Positions 1-6,093 of a stretch of DNA of 12,181 nucleotides are shown here, in pieces; positions within the stretch are counted from its first letter, which is position 1, and each line of letters begins with the position of its first letter. The position numbers and the translations under genes are program-made. The notes beneath the pieces are model-generated. The model saw only the letters and a program-made list of their open reading frames with translations, was not told the origin of the DNA and made no database searches. Source of the DNA: Clostridiales bacterium (GTDB taxonomy: Bacteria; Bacillota; Clostridia; Lachnospirales; Lachnospiraceae); contig JAHZHF010000068.1 in NCBI GenBank assembly GCA_019420405.1, positions 1 through 12,181 of the forward strand, written 5' to 3'.

Positions 1-24
1 TTCGGATTCTTAGATTCTTCCCAG

Positions 25-147
25 ATTCCGGAACGAAGCATGTAACGCCTGTTCCTTCATCAGAATACGATTTCCAAAACATTCCGCCCTGCTTCCGGAC
101 GTTTTTGAACGGAAACTGTTAGTGCACTAAATAGCTGAAAATGTTAC
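25..147 (+). repeat. Left copy of a diverged dispersed repeat, inverted relative to the right end
   Basis: Bases 1-176 contain no convincing gene. Bases 25-137 align, with small gaps, to the reverse complement of about 12065-12172. Shared blocks are ATTCCGGAACGAAG (25-38), CAGAATACG (61-69), CGGACGTTTTT (96-106) and the 119-137 block ending ATAGCTG. The 119-130 block is itself a perfect palindrome, TTAGTGCACTAA. The copy runs on into CTGAAAATGTTAC (135-147), a diverged form of the CTGAACTGTTAC motif found elsewhere in the window. I see no transposase, so this is probably a non-coding dispersed element or the scar of one. Confidence 0.55.
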
Positions 148-176
148 TGCAAACTTACGAATTTTTAGTGGCACCG

Positions 177-204
177 TTGATTTTTCTTTAAAAACGGGTA
201 TAAT
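177..204 (+). promoter_or_regulatory. Sigma-A-type promoter for the small protein/GNAT module
   Basis: The -35 box TTGATT (177-182) is separated by 16 bp from a perfect -10 box TATAAT (199-204). It lies 60 bp upstream of the first start codon. The next strong SD (251-256) is within the predicted transcript. Confidence 0.7.
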
Positions 205-264
205 GATAGTACACAAAATTTTTAGAGATATGCGGAGGAAAGTGTATAGCAGGAGGTGAAAAGT

Positions 265-438
265 ATGGCAACGAAGAGCATTTTGAAAAATATAAATATA
301 ACAGATAAGCGACTCGCCCGTACATTTGTTGAAGCTTTAAGCGAAGCAGAAAATACTAAGTATACTCCACCAAAGCTATCACGAGATTGCAAAGAAGTTA
401 CGAGTGATAAAATTAAGGAGTTTTTTGGGAAAAAGTGA
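265..438 (+). CDS. Small 57-residue protein, putative antitoxin partner of the GNAT
   Basis: I do not recognise a named family. The ATG at 265 is chosen because the SD AGGAGG (251-256) lies 8 bp upstream; the in-frame GTG at 256 overlaps that SD and would add only three residues. The protein is basic (many Lys and Arg). It has a helix-prone centre (about residues 17-29, RLARTFVEALSEA) and a Lys-rich tail ending KIKEFFGKK. No ribbon-helix-helix pattern typical of known GNAT antitoxins (DUF1778) is evident. Its stop codon overlaps the start of the acetyltransferase by four bases (GTGA), so the two are translationally coupled. The pairing of a small upstream protein with a GNAT resembles a type II toxin-antitoxin pair. 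That function is inferred from arrangement only; it could equally be an accessory or substrate protein of the acetyltransferase. The gene is AT-rich compared with the downstream operon. Confidence 0.6.
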   Translation: MATKSILKNINITDKRLARTFVEALSEAENTKYTPPKLSRDCKEVTSDKIKEFFGKK

Positions 439-1067
439 ATTTATCAGATCTTGCCATAAAAACACACTTTAGAGAAGTGAATTTAGCGGATATAGTAGAG
501 CAATTAGGAGAGGATCACACAAAGGAGATCCTCTCCAATTTTTCATGTCCAATCAATTTAGATGTCCAAAATTTTTTGCATGAAAAAGCTATACAATTCT
601 CAATACGAGGATTTTCAAAGACTCATCTTGTGTATTGGGAAACTGATGATTGTAAAACCAAAGAACTGGTAGGGTATTATACGATTGCATCTAAATTTAT
701 TACAGTCCAAAGAAGCGCGGTAACAGCTAAAGAAGCAAGGAAGTTAAGAGAGCATGGAGTCTTTGATGAAAAAACAAATGAGTATACCGTTTCGGCTCCA
801 CTGATCGGACAGCTTGGGAAAAATTATACGAATGGAAATAATACACTTATTTCTGGTGATGATCTATTGCAACTTGCAATGGAAAAGGTAAAAAGGGTGC
901 AGCACGAAGTTGGAGGCAGATTTGTTTACTTAGAATGTGAAGACAAAGAAAAATTGAGAAACTTCTATGAAAAAAACAATTTTAAGTTATTTGGAAAAAG
1001 AACATTAGACAGAGATGAAACAGATATAGGCGGAGATTATTTATTGCAGTATTTTGCAATGCTTTAA
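435..1067 (+). CDS. GNAT-family N-acetyltransferase, possible toxin
   Basis: A 210-residue GNAT-fold protein. The GNAT core is in the C-terminal half: a strand at about 120-128, a helix at 141-158, a strand RFVYLEC (162-168), then EKLRNFYEKNNF (172-183), the typical end of the fold with the conserved Tyr178. The usual acetyl-CoA loop (Q/RxxGxG/A) is not clear; at the expected place, after the strand at 120-128, the sequence reads NGNNTLISG (133-141). The N-terminal 60 residues are unlike compact TacT-type toxins and may be an extra domain. The start is the GTG at 435, overlapping the preceding stop; AAGGAG (415-420) is 14 bases upstream, which is long, so translation probably depends on coupling. 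GC content is visibly low, and the unit has its own promoter and terminator. This suggests an acquired module. Its substrate (aminoacyl-tRNA, ribosome or other protein) cannot be told. Confidence 0.75.
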   Translation: MNLSDLAIKTHFREVNLADIVEQLGEDHTKEILSNFSCPINLDVQNFLHEKAIQFSIRGFSKTHLVYWETDDCKTKELVGYYTIASKFITVQRSAVTAKEARKLREHGVFDEKTNEYTVSAPLIGQLGKNYTNGNNTLISGDDLLQLAMEKVKRVQHEVGGRFVYLECEDKEKLRNFYEKNNFKLFGKRTLDRDETDIGGDYLLQYFAML

Positions 1068-1072
1068 AATGC

Positions 1073-1097
1073 AGCACCCTATGAGGGTGCTTTTCTT
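1073..1097 (+). terminator. Intrinsic terminator of the GNAT module
   Basis: A perfect 8-bp stem AGCACCCT / AGGGTGCT (1073-1080 and 1084-1091) with a three-base loop is followed by TTTTCTT. It begins 6 bases after the GNAT stop codon. Confidence 0.9.
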
Positions 1098-1112
1098 ATT
1101 CCACAGGAAAAT

Positions 1113-1146
1113 CGTAACAGTTCAGCCCTATGGCTGAACTGTTACG
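1113..1146. repeat. Perfect palindrome with 15-bp arms, member of a dispersed repeat family
   Basis: The arms CGTAACAGTTCAGCC (1113-1127) and GGCTGAACTGTTACG (1132-1146) are exact reverse complements around a CTAT loop. There is no T-run, so it is not a standard terminator. Bases 1123-1145, read on the minus strand, are identical over 23 bases to 9486-9508. The half-motif CTGAACTGTTAC also recurs at 1541-1552. The recurrence in several intergenic positions marks it as a repeat rather than a local operator. Confidence 0.85.
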
Positions 1147-1206
1147 GAAATTCTTCACTCCAGAATCCCATTTTGCTTTTCTGCACAAAAAAACACGTGT
1201 TATTTC

Positions 1207-1269
1207 AGCACTTTGTATAAAAATTATATTTTTGAAAAAAAGCTATTTACACGCGTAACTGAAAGTGCT
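1207..1269. promoter_or_regulatory. Widely spaced inverted repeat bracketing the candidate promoter
   Basis: AGCACTTT (1207-1214) and AAAGTGCT (1262-1269) are exact reverse complements, 47 bases apart. The right arm abuts the candidate -10 box, so a dimeric repressor bound to both arms could loop over the promoter. This is inference from position; an 8-bp match in AT-rich DNA can occur by chance. Confidence 0.3.
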
Positions 1270-1274
1270 AATAT
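1246..1274 (+). promoter_or_regulatory. Candidate sigma-A promoter for the catabolic operon
   Basis: TTTACA (1246-1251), 17-bp spacing, TAATAT (1269-1274). It is the best -35/-10 pair in the leader. A start near 1281 would give a 5' untranslated leader of about 320 bases containing the hairpins described below. Confidence 0.45.
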
Positions 1275-1357
1275 ACAGCCATAGAGAAATACAAAACATC
1301 TAAAAAAAATAAGCAAACAACTAAATAACTAGGCAATATATACATAAAAAGCCATTG

Positions 1358-1386
1358 GTAAAGAAATGCTTTACAAAAGCATTTTT
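1358..1386 (+). promoter_or_regulatory. Attenuator-like pair of mutually exclusive hairpins
   Basis: AAATGCTTT (1364-1372) pairs perfectly with AAAGCATTT (1376-1384) around ACA and runs into TT, like a weak terminator. The competing stem GTAAAG (1358-1363) / CTTTAC (1369-1374) uses the same bases. The arrangement is that of an antiterminator/terminator switch, but the stem is A/T-rich and the T-run is short, so function is uncertain. Confidence 0.35.
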
Positions 1387-1438
1387 AAAAACCTCAAAAG
1401 TTACACGAGTAGATATCAAAGCTTTAACAAGTATTTTT

Positions 1439-1457
1439 AATGTATTGGAGATACATT
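1439..1457. promoter_or_regulatory. Short palindrome, possible operator or RNA stem
   Basis: AATGTAT (1439-1445) and ATACATT (1451-1457) are exact reverse complements around TGGAG. This is operator-like in size. Nothing identifies a binding protein, and no regulator gene is present in the window. Confidence 0.3.
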
Positions 1458-1503
1458 GAAAATAGATCATGAAAAACTAAAAAGCAGCGGACCGTAAAGC
1501 AAA

Positions 1504-1553
1504 TGTAACAATTATAAATCCGTCTCCTGATGACAGATAGCTGAACTGTTACA
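1504..1553. repeat. Repeat-derived segment with inverted ends in front of the operon
   Basis: TGTAACA (1504-1510) and TGTTACA (1547-1553) form inverted ends. The right end contains CTGAACTGTTAC (1541-1552), the same 12-mer as in the 1113-1146 palindrome. The preceding ATAGCTGAA matches the left-flank repeat at 131-139. It is probably a partial copy of the same dispersed family. Confidence 0.5.
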
Positions 1554-1604
1554 AAAAAGAAATACGGAACGCGCAGCAGGGAGAGAACGAAAGGAGTTTG
1601 AAAA

Positions 1605-2570
1605 ATGGCAGAGAAGAAGATTTATGAGGCATGCAGGAGGCTTTTGACAATCTGTGCGAATTGTCAGCCCGAGGAAAATATCCTGATCGTCACCGATACA
1701 GATTGTCTTGAGATTGGTATGGCGCTCTGGGATGCGGCAGAGGAGTTCCCGAATAAGACAATGGTTATGATGGAACCAAGAAAAATGCACGGAGAGGAGC
1801 CAACCCCGCTGGTAGCAGCCGCAATGCTGAAAGCGGACGTCATATTTCGTGCCACGAAATTTTCACTGTCCCACAGCCATGCGAGAAGAGACGCGTGTGC
1901 TGCAGGTGCCAGAGATTTAAACTGCTGTGACTACAGTATAGAGATGCTGGAAAAGGGCGGCCTGTACACAGACTTTGAGGCAGACAGAAAATATGTGGAC
2001 CAGCTCTTAAAAGCAATGGAAGGCGGAGATCAGATCCACATTACATCTGAGGCAGGAACAGACTACTACGCAAGCATCAAGGGACATAAGCTCTTCCCGC
2101 AGTACGGAATGGTAAGAAATCCGGGCGAGACCTGTTCACCTCCGGACATTGAGATGGCTTCCGGAGCGATCCCGGGAACCGCGCACGGCAAGATCGTGGT
2201 GGACGGAAGCATCACACACCCGGCAATGGGCGTATTAAAAGAGCCAATCACACTCTATGTAGAGAACAGTTTTGTTACAAAGATCGAGGGCGGAGAAGAG
2301 GCTCAGCGTTTTGCGGAAGAACTGGCAAAGGTCTATGACCCGAGGATGTACAGAGTAGGCGAGATCGGAATCGGCCTGAACCCGGACGCTTCCCTCTGCG
2401 GAAGGATGCTTGAGGATGAGGGATGCAGCGGATATGTACATGTAGCGCTTGGAAACAACGAGACAGACAACCAGGATTTCATCCTTCATATTGACATGAT
2501 GTTCAAAGATCCGACGATCGAACTGGACGGAAAAGTGATTTTCGATCACGGCCAGGTAGTGTTTGACTAA
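1605..2570 (+). CDS. M29 aminopeptidase/NicX-like metalloenzyme
   Basis: A 321-residue cytosolic protein of the family that joins M29 (AmpS/aminopeptidase T) metallopeptidases and 2,5-dihydroxypyridine 5,6-dioxygenase (NicX). The C-terminal metal-binding part is clear: GEIGIGLNPDA with Glu253, EDEGCSGYVHVALG with Glu272 and His279, and LHIDMMF with His295 and Asp297. The HxD pair is shared by both branches. Automatic pipelines would probably name it a dihydroxypyridine dioxygenase. However, the Glu at the GEIGIG position, the DExxxxxxH stretch and a likely anaerobic host favour a metal-dependent hydrolase or another oxygen-independent reaction. It is shorter than classical AmpS (about 410 residues) and nearer to NicX (about 350). 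It is the first gene of the operon, 35 bp before the PLP enzyme. The ATG at 1605 follows AAAGGAG. Family is confident; reaction and substrate are unknown. Confidence 0.8.
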   Translation: MAEKKIYEACRRLLTICANCQPEENILIVTDTDCLEIGMALWDAAEEFPNKTMVMMEPRKMHGEEPTPLVAAAMLKADVIFRATKFSLSHSHARRDACAAGARDLNCCDYSIEMLEKGGLYTDFEADRKYVDQLLKAMEGGDQIHITSEAGTDYYASIKGHKLFPQYGMVRNPGETCSPPDIEMASGAIPGTAHGKIVVDGSITHPAMGVLKEPITLYVENSFVTKIEGGEEAQRFAEELAKVYDPRMYRVGEIGIGLNPDASLCGRMLEDEGCSGYVHVALGNNETDNQDFILHIDMMFKDPTIELDGKVIFDHGQVVFD

Positions 2571-2605
2571 TAACAACAGATAGAAACAGGAAAGGAATTA
2601 AAAAA

Positions 2606-3889
2606 ATGAATAGCGAAGCAATTAAGAACGGGCAGCTTATGCCTGCAGAACTGACAGCACAGATTCGTGAGAAATATTACCATGTAGATGTTGATCCTTT
2701 TACAAAATCAAAGAGACTTTTCTTTGATAACTCCGGCGGATCTTTCAGACTGAAAGCAGCGAGCGATGCGTTTAAGAATGTGGACGATCTTCCGAACTGC
2801 GGGGGACACGGCGGCGCGGCTTCCGATTATCTTGACTCTCTGCGCACCCAGGCGTGCAAGGACATTTCCACAATGTTCAACGCAGAGGGCGGATGCATCG
2901 CAACATCTATGACGGCATCCATCGTACTTTTCGATGTTTCCGAGGCGATCATTGCAAACGTACCGGGAACAAACGTTGTTACTACTGAGCTGGAGCATCC
3001 GTCAGCGTTCGACGGCTGCGCGATTCCGGCAGAAAAATATGGAAAAGAGTTAAGAGTTGCTAAGACAAACCCGGAGACAGGAACTATTGATCCGGAGACA
3101 ATTCTTAACCTGATTGATAAAGATACATGTCTCTTAAGTGTGATTATGACATCTAATATCACAGGTGCTGTCCTGGATATTGAGACAATCGCAAGAGAGG
3201 CCAGAAAGATCAAACCGGACCTCTACATTGTCTGTGATTCTGTACAGCATACACCGCACGGCCTGACAGATATGAAGGCATGGGGACTTGACTGTGTAAA
3301 CTTTGCTCCGTACAAATTCGGCGGCGCAAGAGGACTTGGAGTAGGCTGGCTCTCAGAGAGAGTTATGAACCTTCCTCACAGAAAGCTGATCAAAGAGAAA
3401 CAGAGCAACTGGGAGATGGGCGGATGCGCGCCGGGAATGTACGCAATGCTGAGCGCGATCTTTGATTATGTATGCTGGATCGGAAAACAGTTCCAGGATA
3501 CAGAGGACAGGAGAGAGCTGTATGTAGAGGGAATGACAAGAATTATGCTTCATGAGAGAGCTCTTCTCTACAGACTCCTGCACGGCTCAGATGAAGTGAA
3601 GGGACTCCTTGAGATCGAGGGAGTAAAAGTAGCTGTAGATATGGACGACCTGACACAGAGAGATCTGATCGTTCTGATCGTATTCGACAAATTAAGCTGT
3701 GAGGACGCTTCCAGAGCTTATGAGAAGAACGGAGTTGTAGTACACGAGCGTACAGACGCAAGCCTTTATTCCGCTCGCCAGGTAAATTCAATCAATCAGC
3801 ATGGAATCGTCAGAATCTCTCCGCTGCACTGCCATACATATGCAGATATCGACGAGTTCTTAAAGATTACTGCGGAGATTGCAAAGTAA
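2606..3889 (+). CDS. Class V (cysteine desulfurase-like) PLP-dependent enzyme
   Basis: A 427-residue fold-type I PLP enzyme of the aminotransferase class V/NifS superfamily. Visible landmarks are the LEHPS motif (129-133), SNITG with Asn184 (183-187), CDSVQHTPHG with Asp211 and Gln214 that hold the PLP ring, and FAPYKFGG with the Schiff-base Lys237. The C-terminal VRISPLHCHT (402-411) ends in a conserved helix. These show a catalytically complete enzyme. No cysteine loop typical of a sulfur-accepting NifS/SufS desulfurase stands out, so an aminotransferase, epimerase, lyase or kynureninase-like role is as likely. SD AGGAAAGGA precedes the ATG. A 111-bp gap with a hairpin separates it from the transporter genes. 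In this operon it is the obvious candidate for removing or moving an amino group from the imported compound. Confidence 0.85.
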   Translation: MNSEAIKNGQLMPAELTAQIREKYYHVDVDPFTKSKRLFFDNSGGSFRLKAASDAFKNVDDLPNCGGHGGAASDYLDSLRTQACKDISTMFNAEGGCIATSMTASIVLFDVSEAIIANVPGTNVVTTELEHPSAFDGCAIPAEKYGKELRVAKTNPETGTIDPETILNLIDKDTCLLSVIMTSNITGAVLDIETIAREARKIKPDLYIVCDSVQHTPHGLTDMKAWGLDCVNFAPYKFGGARGLGVGWLSERVMNLPHRKLIKEKQSNWEMGGCAPGMYAMLSAIFDYVCWIGKQFQDTEDRRELYVEGMTRIMLHERALLYRLLHGSDEVKGLLEIEGVKVAVDMDDLTQRDLIVLIVFDKLSCEDASRAYEKNGVVVHERTDASLYSARQVNSINQHGIVRISPLHCHTYADIDEFLKITAEIAK

Positions 3890-3929
3890 ACAGGGCATTA
3901 ACGCTGACGACAGGGAATGTATTTTCACG

Positions 3930-3962
3930 AAAGGGGTATGCGTTTGGCATGCCTCTTTCTTT
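3930..3962 (+). terminator. Hairpin between PLP enzyme and binding-protein genes, partial terminator candidate
   Basis: AAAGGGGTATGC (3930-3941) pairs with GCATGCCTCTTT (3947-3958) over 12 bp, using two G-U wobbles, around a five-base loop. A T-rich tract TTTCTTT follows (3956-3962). Located 40 bp after a stop codon and 38 bp before the next start, it could attenuate transcription or protect an mRNA end and so set the relative level of the transporter. Confidence 0.5.
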
Positions 3963-4000
3963 CCAAAAGAACAGGGAACGATTTTAGAAAGGAGAACAGC

Positions 4001-5179
4001 ATGAAAAGAGCATTGGCATTTGCAATGGCCCTGCTTATGGGCCTTGCAGTGGTAGGATGTGAGAGCTCCGACTCAGAGGGCGGCGGTGGAACGGTAATCG
4101 TGCCGGAGTCCGCGTCCGGCGAGTATTTTACCCTCGGGTTGATCGCGCCGCTGTCCGGTTCCTCTGCGGTTTCGGGACAGATTCTGGAGAACGCGACCAT
4201 TATGGCAGTAAATGAGATCAATGAAGAGGGCGGAATCAACGGAGAGATTCCGATCAGGCTTGTATCCATTGATGATGAAGCCGTACCGGCCACCTCTGTG
4301 ACGGCAATGCAGAGACTGGTGGAGCAGGATAAAGTACAGGCGGTAATCGGCAGCCAGCCGTCATCCTGTACGATGGCAAACATGGAGATCACGGAAGCGG
4401 CGCACATTCCGCAGATCACGCCGGCTTCCTCAAACGTGGCGATCACGGAGGGGGGGAACGATTATATTTATCAGCTGACAGCGACAGATGAACTTCATAT
4501 GCGCAATGTTATGCAGTACATGGTAGACGAGTATGGCGCGGAAAAATTTGCCATCCTCTACGAATCCTCAGACTTCGGTACCGGCGGATACAGGATCGCA
4601 AACCAGATCTGCGATGAATATGATCTGGAGATGGTAGACCATGAAGTATATAACTCAGGGGACACAGACTTTTCCGTTGCGCTGAGCAAGATCAAGAATG
4701 CGGATCCGGATTTCATCATTTTCTGGGGATATCACACAGAGGTTGCCATGATCTGCAGGCAGATGCTTCAGTACGGCGTGGAGTATCCGGTGATCGGACA
4801 GGGATTTAACTCACCGGAGCTGACGAACCTGGGCGGCCAGTCTATCAATGGAATCATGATCAGTACGGCATTCGACGCGGCGAACCCGGACGAGAAGGTT
4901 CAGGAGTTTGACAGGAAATACGCGGAGCTTTACGGCGAGGGATATGACCAGAACGCGCCTCAGTCCTATGACGCTGTCTATATTATCAAGGATGCGGTAG
5001 AGCGCTGCATCGCGGACGGGGAAGATTATACGGACAGCGACGTATTAAATGATTACATCGGTTCAACGAGCTGGGACGGTGTAACGGGCGTTACTACATT
5101 CGATGAGAACGGAAAGATGAACAAAGACCTGCTGATCATCCAGATAGAGGACGGCGAGCATGTGATTGTGAAAGGTTAA
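4001..5179 (+). CDS. livK: Branched-chain-amino-acid-type ABC transporter substrate-binding lipoprotein
   Basis: A 392-residue extracellular binding protein of the Liv (HAAT) type. The ATG at 4001 is chosen because AAAGGAG (3988-3994) precedes it and it gives a proper signal peptide; the upstream in-frame start at 3917 would put a 28-residue tail ahead of the signal and overlap the hairpin. Residues 1-19 are MKR plus a hydrophobic stretch, ending in the lipobox VVGC with Cys20 as the lipid anchor. A Ser/Gly-rich linker (21-31) follows. The mature domain starts TLGLIAPLSGSSAVSG (44-59) and includes GSQPSSCTMA (117-126) and the IPQITPASS segment (136-144) typical of periplasmic-binding-protein fold I. 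Ligands of this family range from Leu/Ile/Val to amides, urea and aromatic compounds. Context (catabolic enzymes on both sides) suggests a special substrate, not housekeeping branched-chain amino acids. Confidence 0.9.
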   Translation: MKRALAFAMALLMGLAVVGCESSDSEGGGGTVIVPESASGEYFTLGLIAPLSGSSAVSGQILENATIMAVNEINEEGGINGEIPIRLVSIDDEAVPATSVTAMQRLVEQDKVQAVIGSQPSSCTMANMEITEAAHIPQITPASSNVAITEGGNDYIYQLTATDELHMRNVMQYMVDEYGAEKFAILYESSDFGTGGYRIANQICDEYDLEMVDHEVYNSGDTDFSVALSKIKNADPDFIIFWGYHTEVAMICRQMLQYGVEYPVIGQGFNSPELTNLGGQSINGIMISTAFDAANPDEKVQEFDRKYAELYGEGYDQNAPQSYDAVYIIKDAVERCIADGEDYTDSDVLNDYIGSTSWDGVTGVTTFDENGKMNKDLLIIQIEDGEHVIVKG

Positions 5180-5214
5180 GAGGCACTTAAAGTGCAGAAT
5201 TGGAGGTGGCATAA

Positions 5215-6081
5215 ATGCTTTTTCAACAGATATTGAACGGCCTGACAAACGGAAGTTTGTACGCTCTGATGGCGGTCGGCGTCACGATGGTATATAAATC
5301 CCTCGGTATGCTGAACTTCGCGCACGGCGACATTATGATGGTTGGTACATTTATTACGCTGACATTTGTGCTGATGGGATACCCGCTGTATGTGGGAATT
5401 GCCCTCGGAGTAATCAGCGCGGCGATCCTGGGATTCCTTCTGGAGAGAGCGATCTTAAGAAAAGTTAAGTTTACTTCATTCGTAAACCTGCTGATCGCGA
5501 CTGTTGGTGTGTCTTATGTATTGAGAAACGCGGCAATGGTTATCTGGGGCACAAGCCCGCAGCTCTTCCCAAGCATGTTCCCGGAGACGCTGATCGAGAT
5601 CGGAGATTTCAGGATCACGCCCCAGAGTATCGGAGTTATATTGATCTCCCTGGTGATCATCACGGGCCTGCACTTCTTCTTTACAAAAGTAAAGATCGGA
5701 AAGTGTATGCAGCTTGCGAACTCTGACCCGGAGGGCGCGGCTATGATGGGCGTAAACGTGACGCACATGAGATTCCTCACATTCGGAATCAGCGCGGCGC
5801 TGGCGGCTATCGCGGGAATCATGATCGCGCCGATGACTTACGCCAGAGTCGATATGAGCGCAACGATCGGTATGAAGGCATTTGCCGCTGCCATCTTAGG
5901 CGGTATCGGAAACCTGTGGGGCGCTCTGCTGGGAGGAGTGATCCTGGGAATCGTAGAAGCACTTGGATCAGCGTATATTTCCACGGCTTACAGAGATGCC
6001 TTTTCATTCATTATCTTATTTATCGTACTGTTCGTGAAACCGACGGGTCTGCTGAATAAGAAGATTGAGAATAAACTGTAG
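5215..6081 (+). CDS. livH: Liv-type ABC transporter permease, LivH family
   Basis: A 288-residue multi-spanning membrane protein, normal length for LivH. The N-terminal NGLTNGSLYALMAVG (8-22) and LGMLNFAHGDIMMVG (30-44) are hallmark family segments. Further hydrophobic spans lie at about 46-75, 90-111, 138-156, 185-207, 221-250 and 261-276. The cytosolic coupling loop that contacts the ATPases is around 170-184 (DPEGAAMMGVN). AFAAAILGGIGNLWGALLGG (222-241) is the second conserved signature. GGAGGTGG lies just upstream of the ATG. It would form the translocation pore together with the adjacent LivM-type subunit. Confidence 0.92.
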   Translation: MLFQQILNGLTNGSLYALMAVGVTMVYKSLGMLNFAHGDIMMVGTFITLTFVLMGYPLYVGIALGVISAAILGFLLERAILRKVKFTSFVNLLIATVGVSYVLRNAAMVIWGTSPQLFPSMFPETLIEIGDFRITPQSIGVILISLVIITGLHFFFTKVKIGKCMQLANSDPEGAAMMGVNVTHMRFLTFGISAALAAIAGIMIAPMTYARVDMSATIGMKAFAAAILGGIGNLWGALLGGVILGIVEALGSAYISTAYRDAFSFIILFIVLFVKPTGLLNKKIENKL

Positions 6082-6093
6082 GAGGAGGGCGTT

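Larger units (their letters stand above)
1147..1604 (+). other. Gene-free AT-rich leader upstream of the catabolic operon
   Basis: This 458-base stretch has no credible gene. GC is far below that of the following operon from about 1180 to 1500. It holds a 10-bp palindrome AACACGTGTT (1192-1201), a candidate promoter (1246-1274), an inverted repeat around it (1207-1269), mutually exclusive hairpins (1358-1386), a short palindrome (1439-1457) and a repeat-derived segment (1504-1553). The SD for the first operon gene is AAAGGAG, ending 13 bases before the ATG at 1605. I do not recognise a known riboswitch or T-box core. Confidence 0.6.

Noticed and set aside
1113..1146. Palindrome as an intrinsic terminator or CRISPR repeat
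   Set aside because: It lacks a T-run, the real terminator is already at 1073-1097, and the copies are not regularly spaced with spacers.
1281..1604. T-box or known riboswitch in the operon leader
   Set aside because: I could not find a T-box motif or the conserved core of a known amino-acid, SAM, lysine or glycine riboswitch.
2606..3889. Assignment as a NifS/SufS cysteine desulfurase for Fe-S assembly
   Set aside because: No scaffold gene (iscU/sufU/sufB) is nearby, no clear sulfur-accepting Cys loop is visible, and the context is catabolic.
3917..4000. Upstream in-frame start for the binding protein
   Set aside because: It would place 28 residues before the lipoprotein signal peptide and overlap the hairpin; the ATG at 4001 has a good SD.
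3925..4446. Minus-strand open frame of 173 residues opposite the binding-protein gene
   Set aside because: It is antisense to the signal peptide and first lobe of a clear LivK-type protein and shows no domain of its own.
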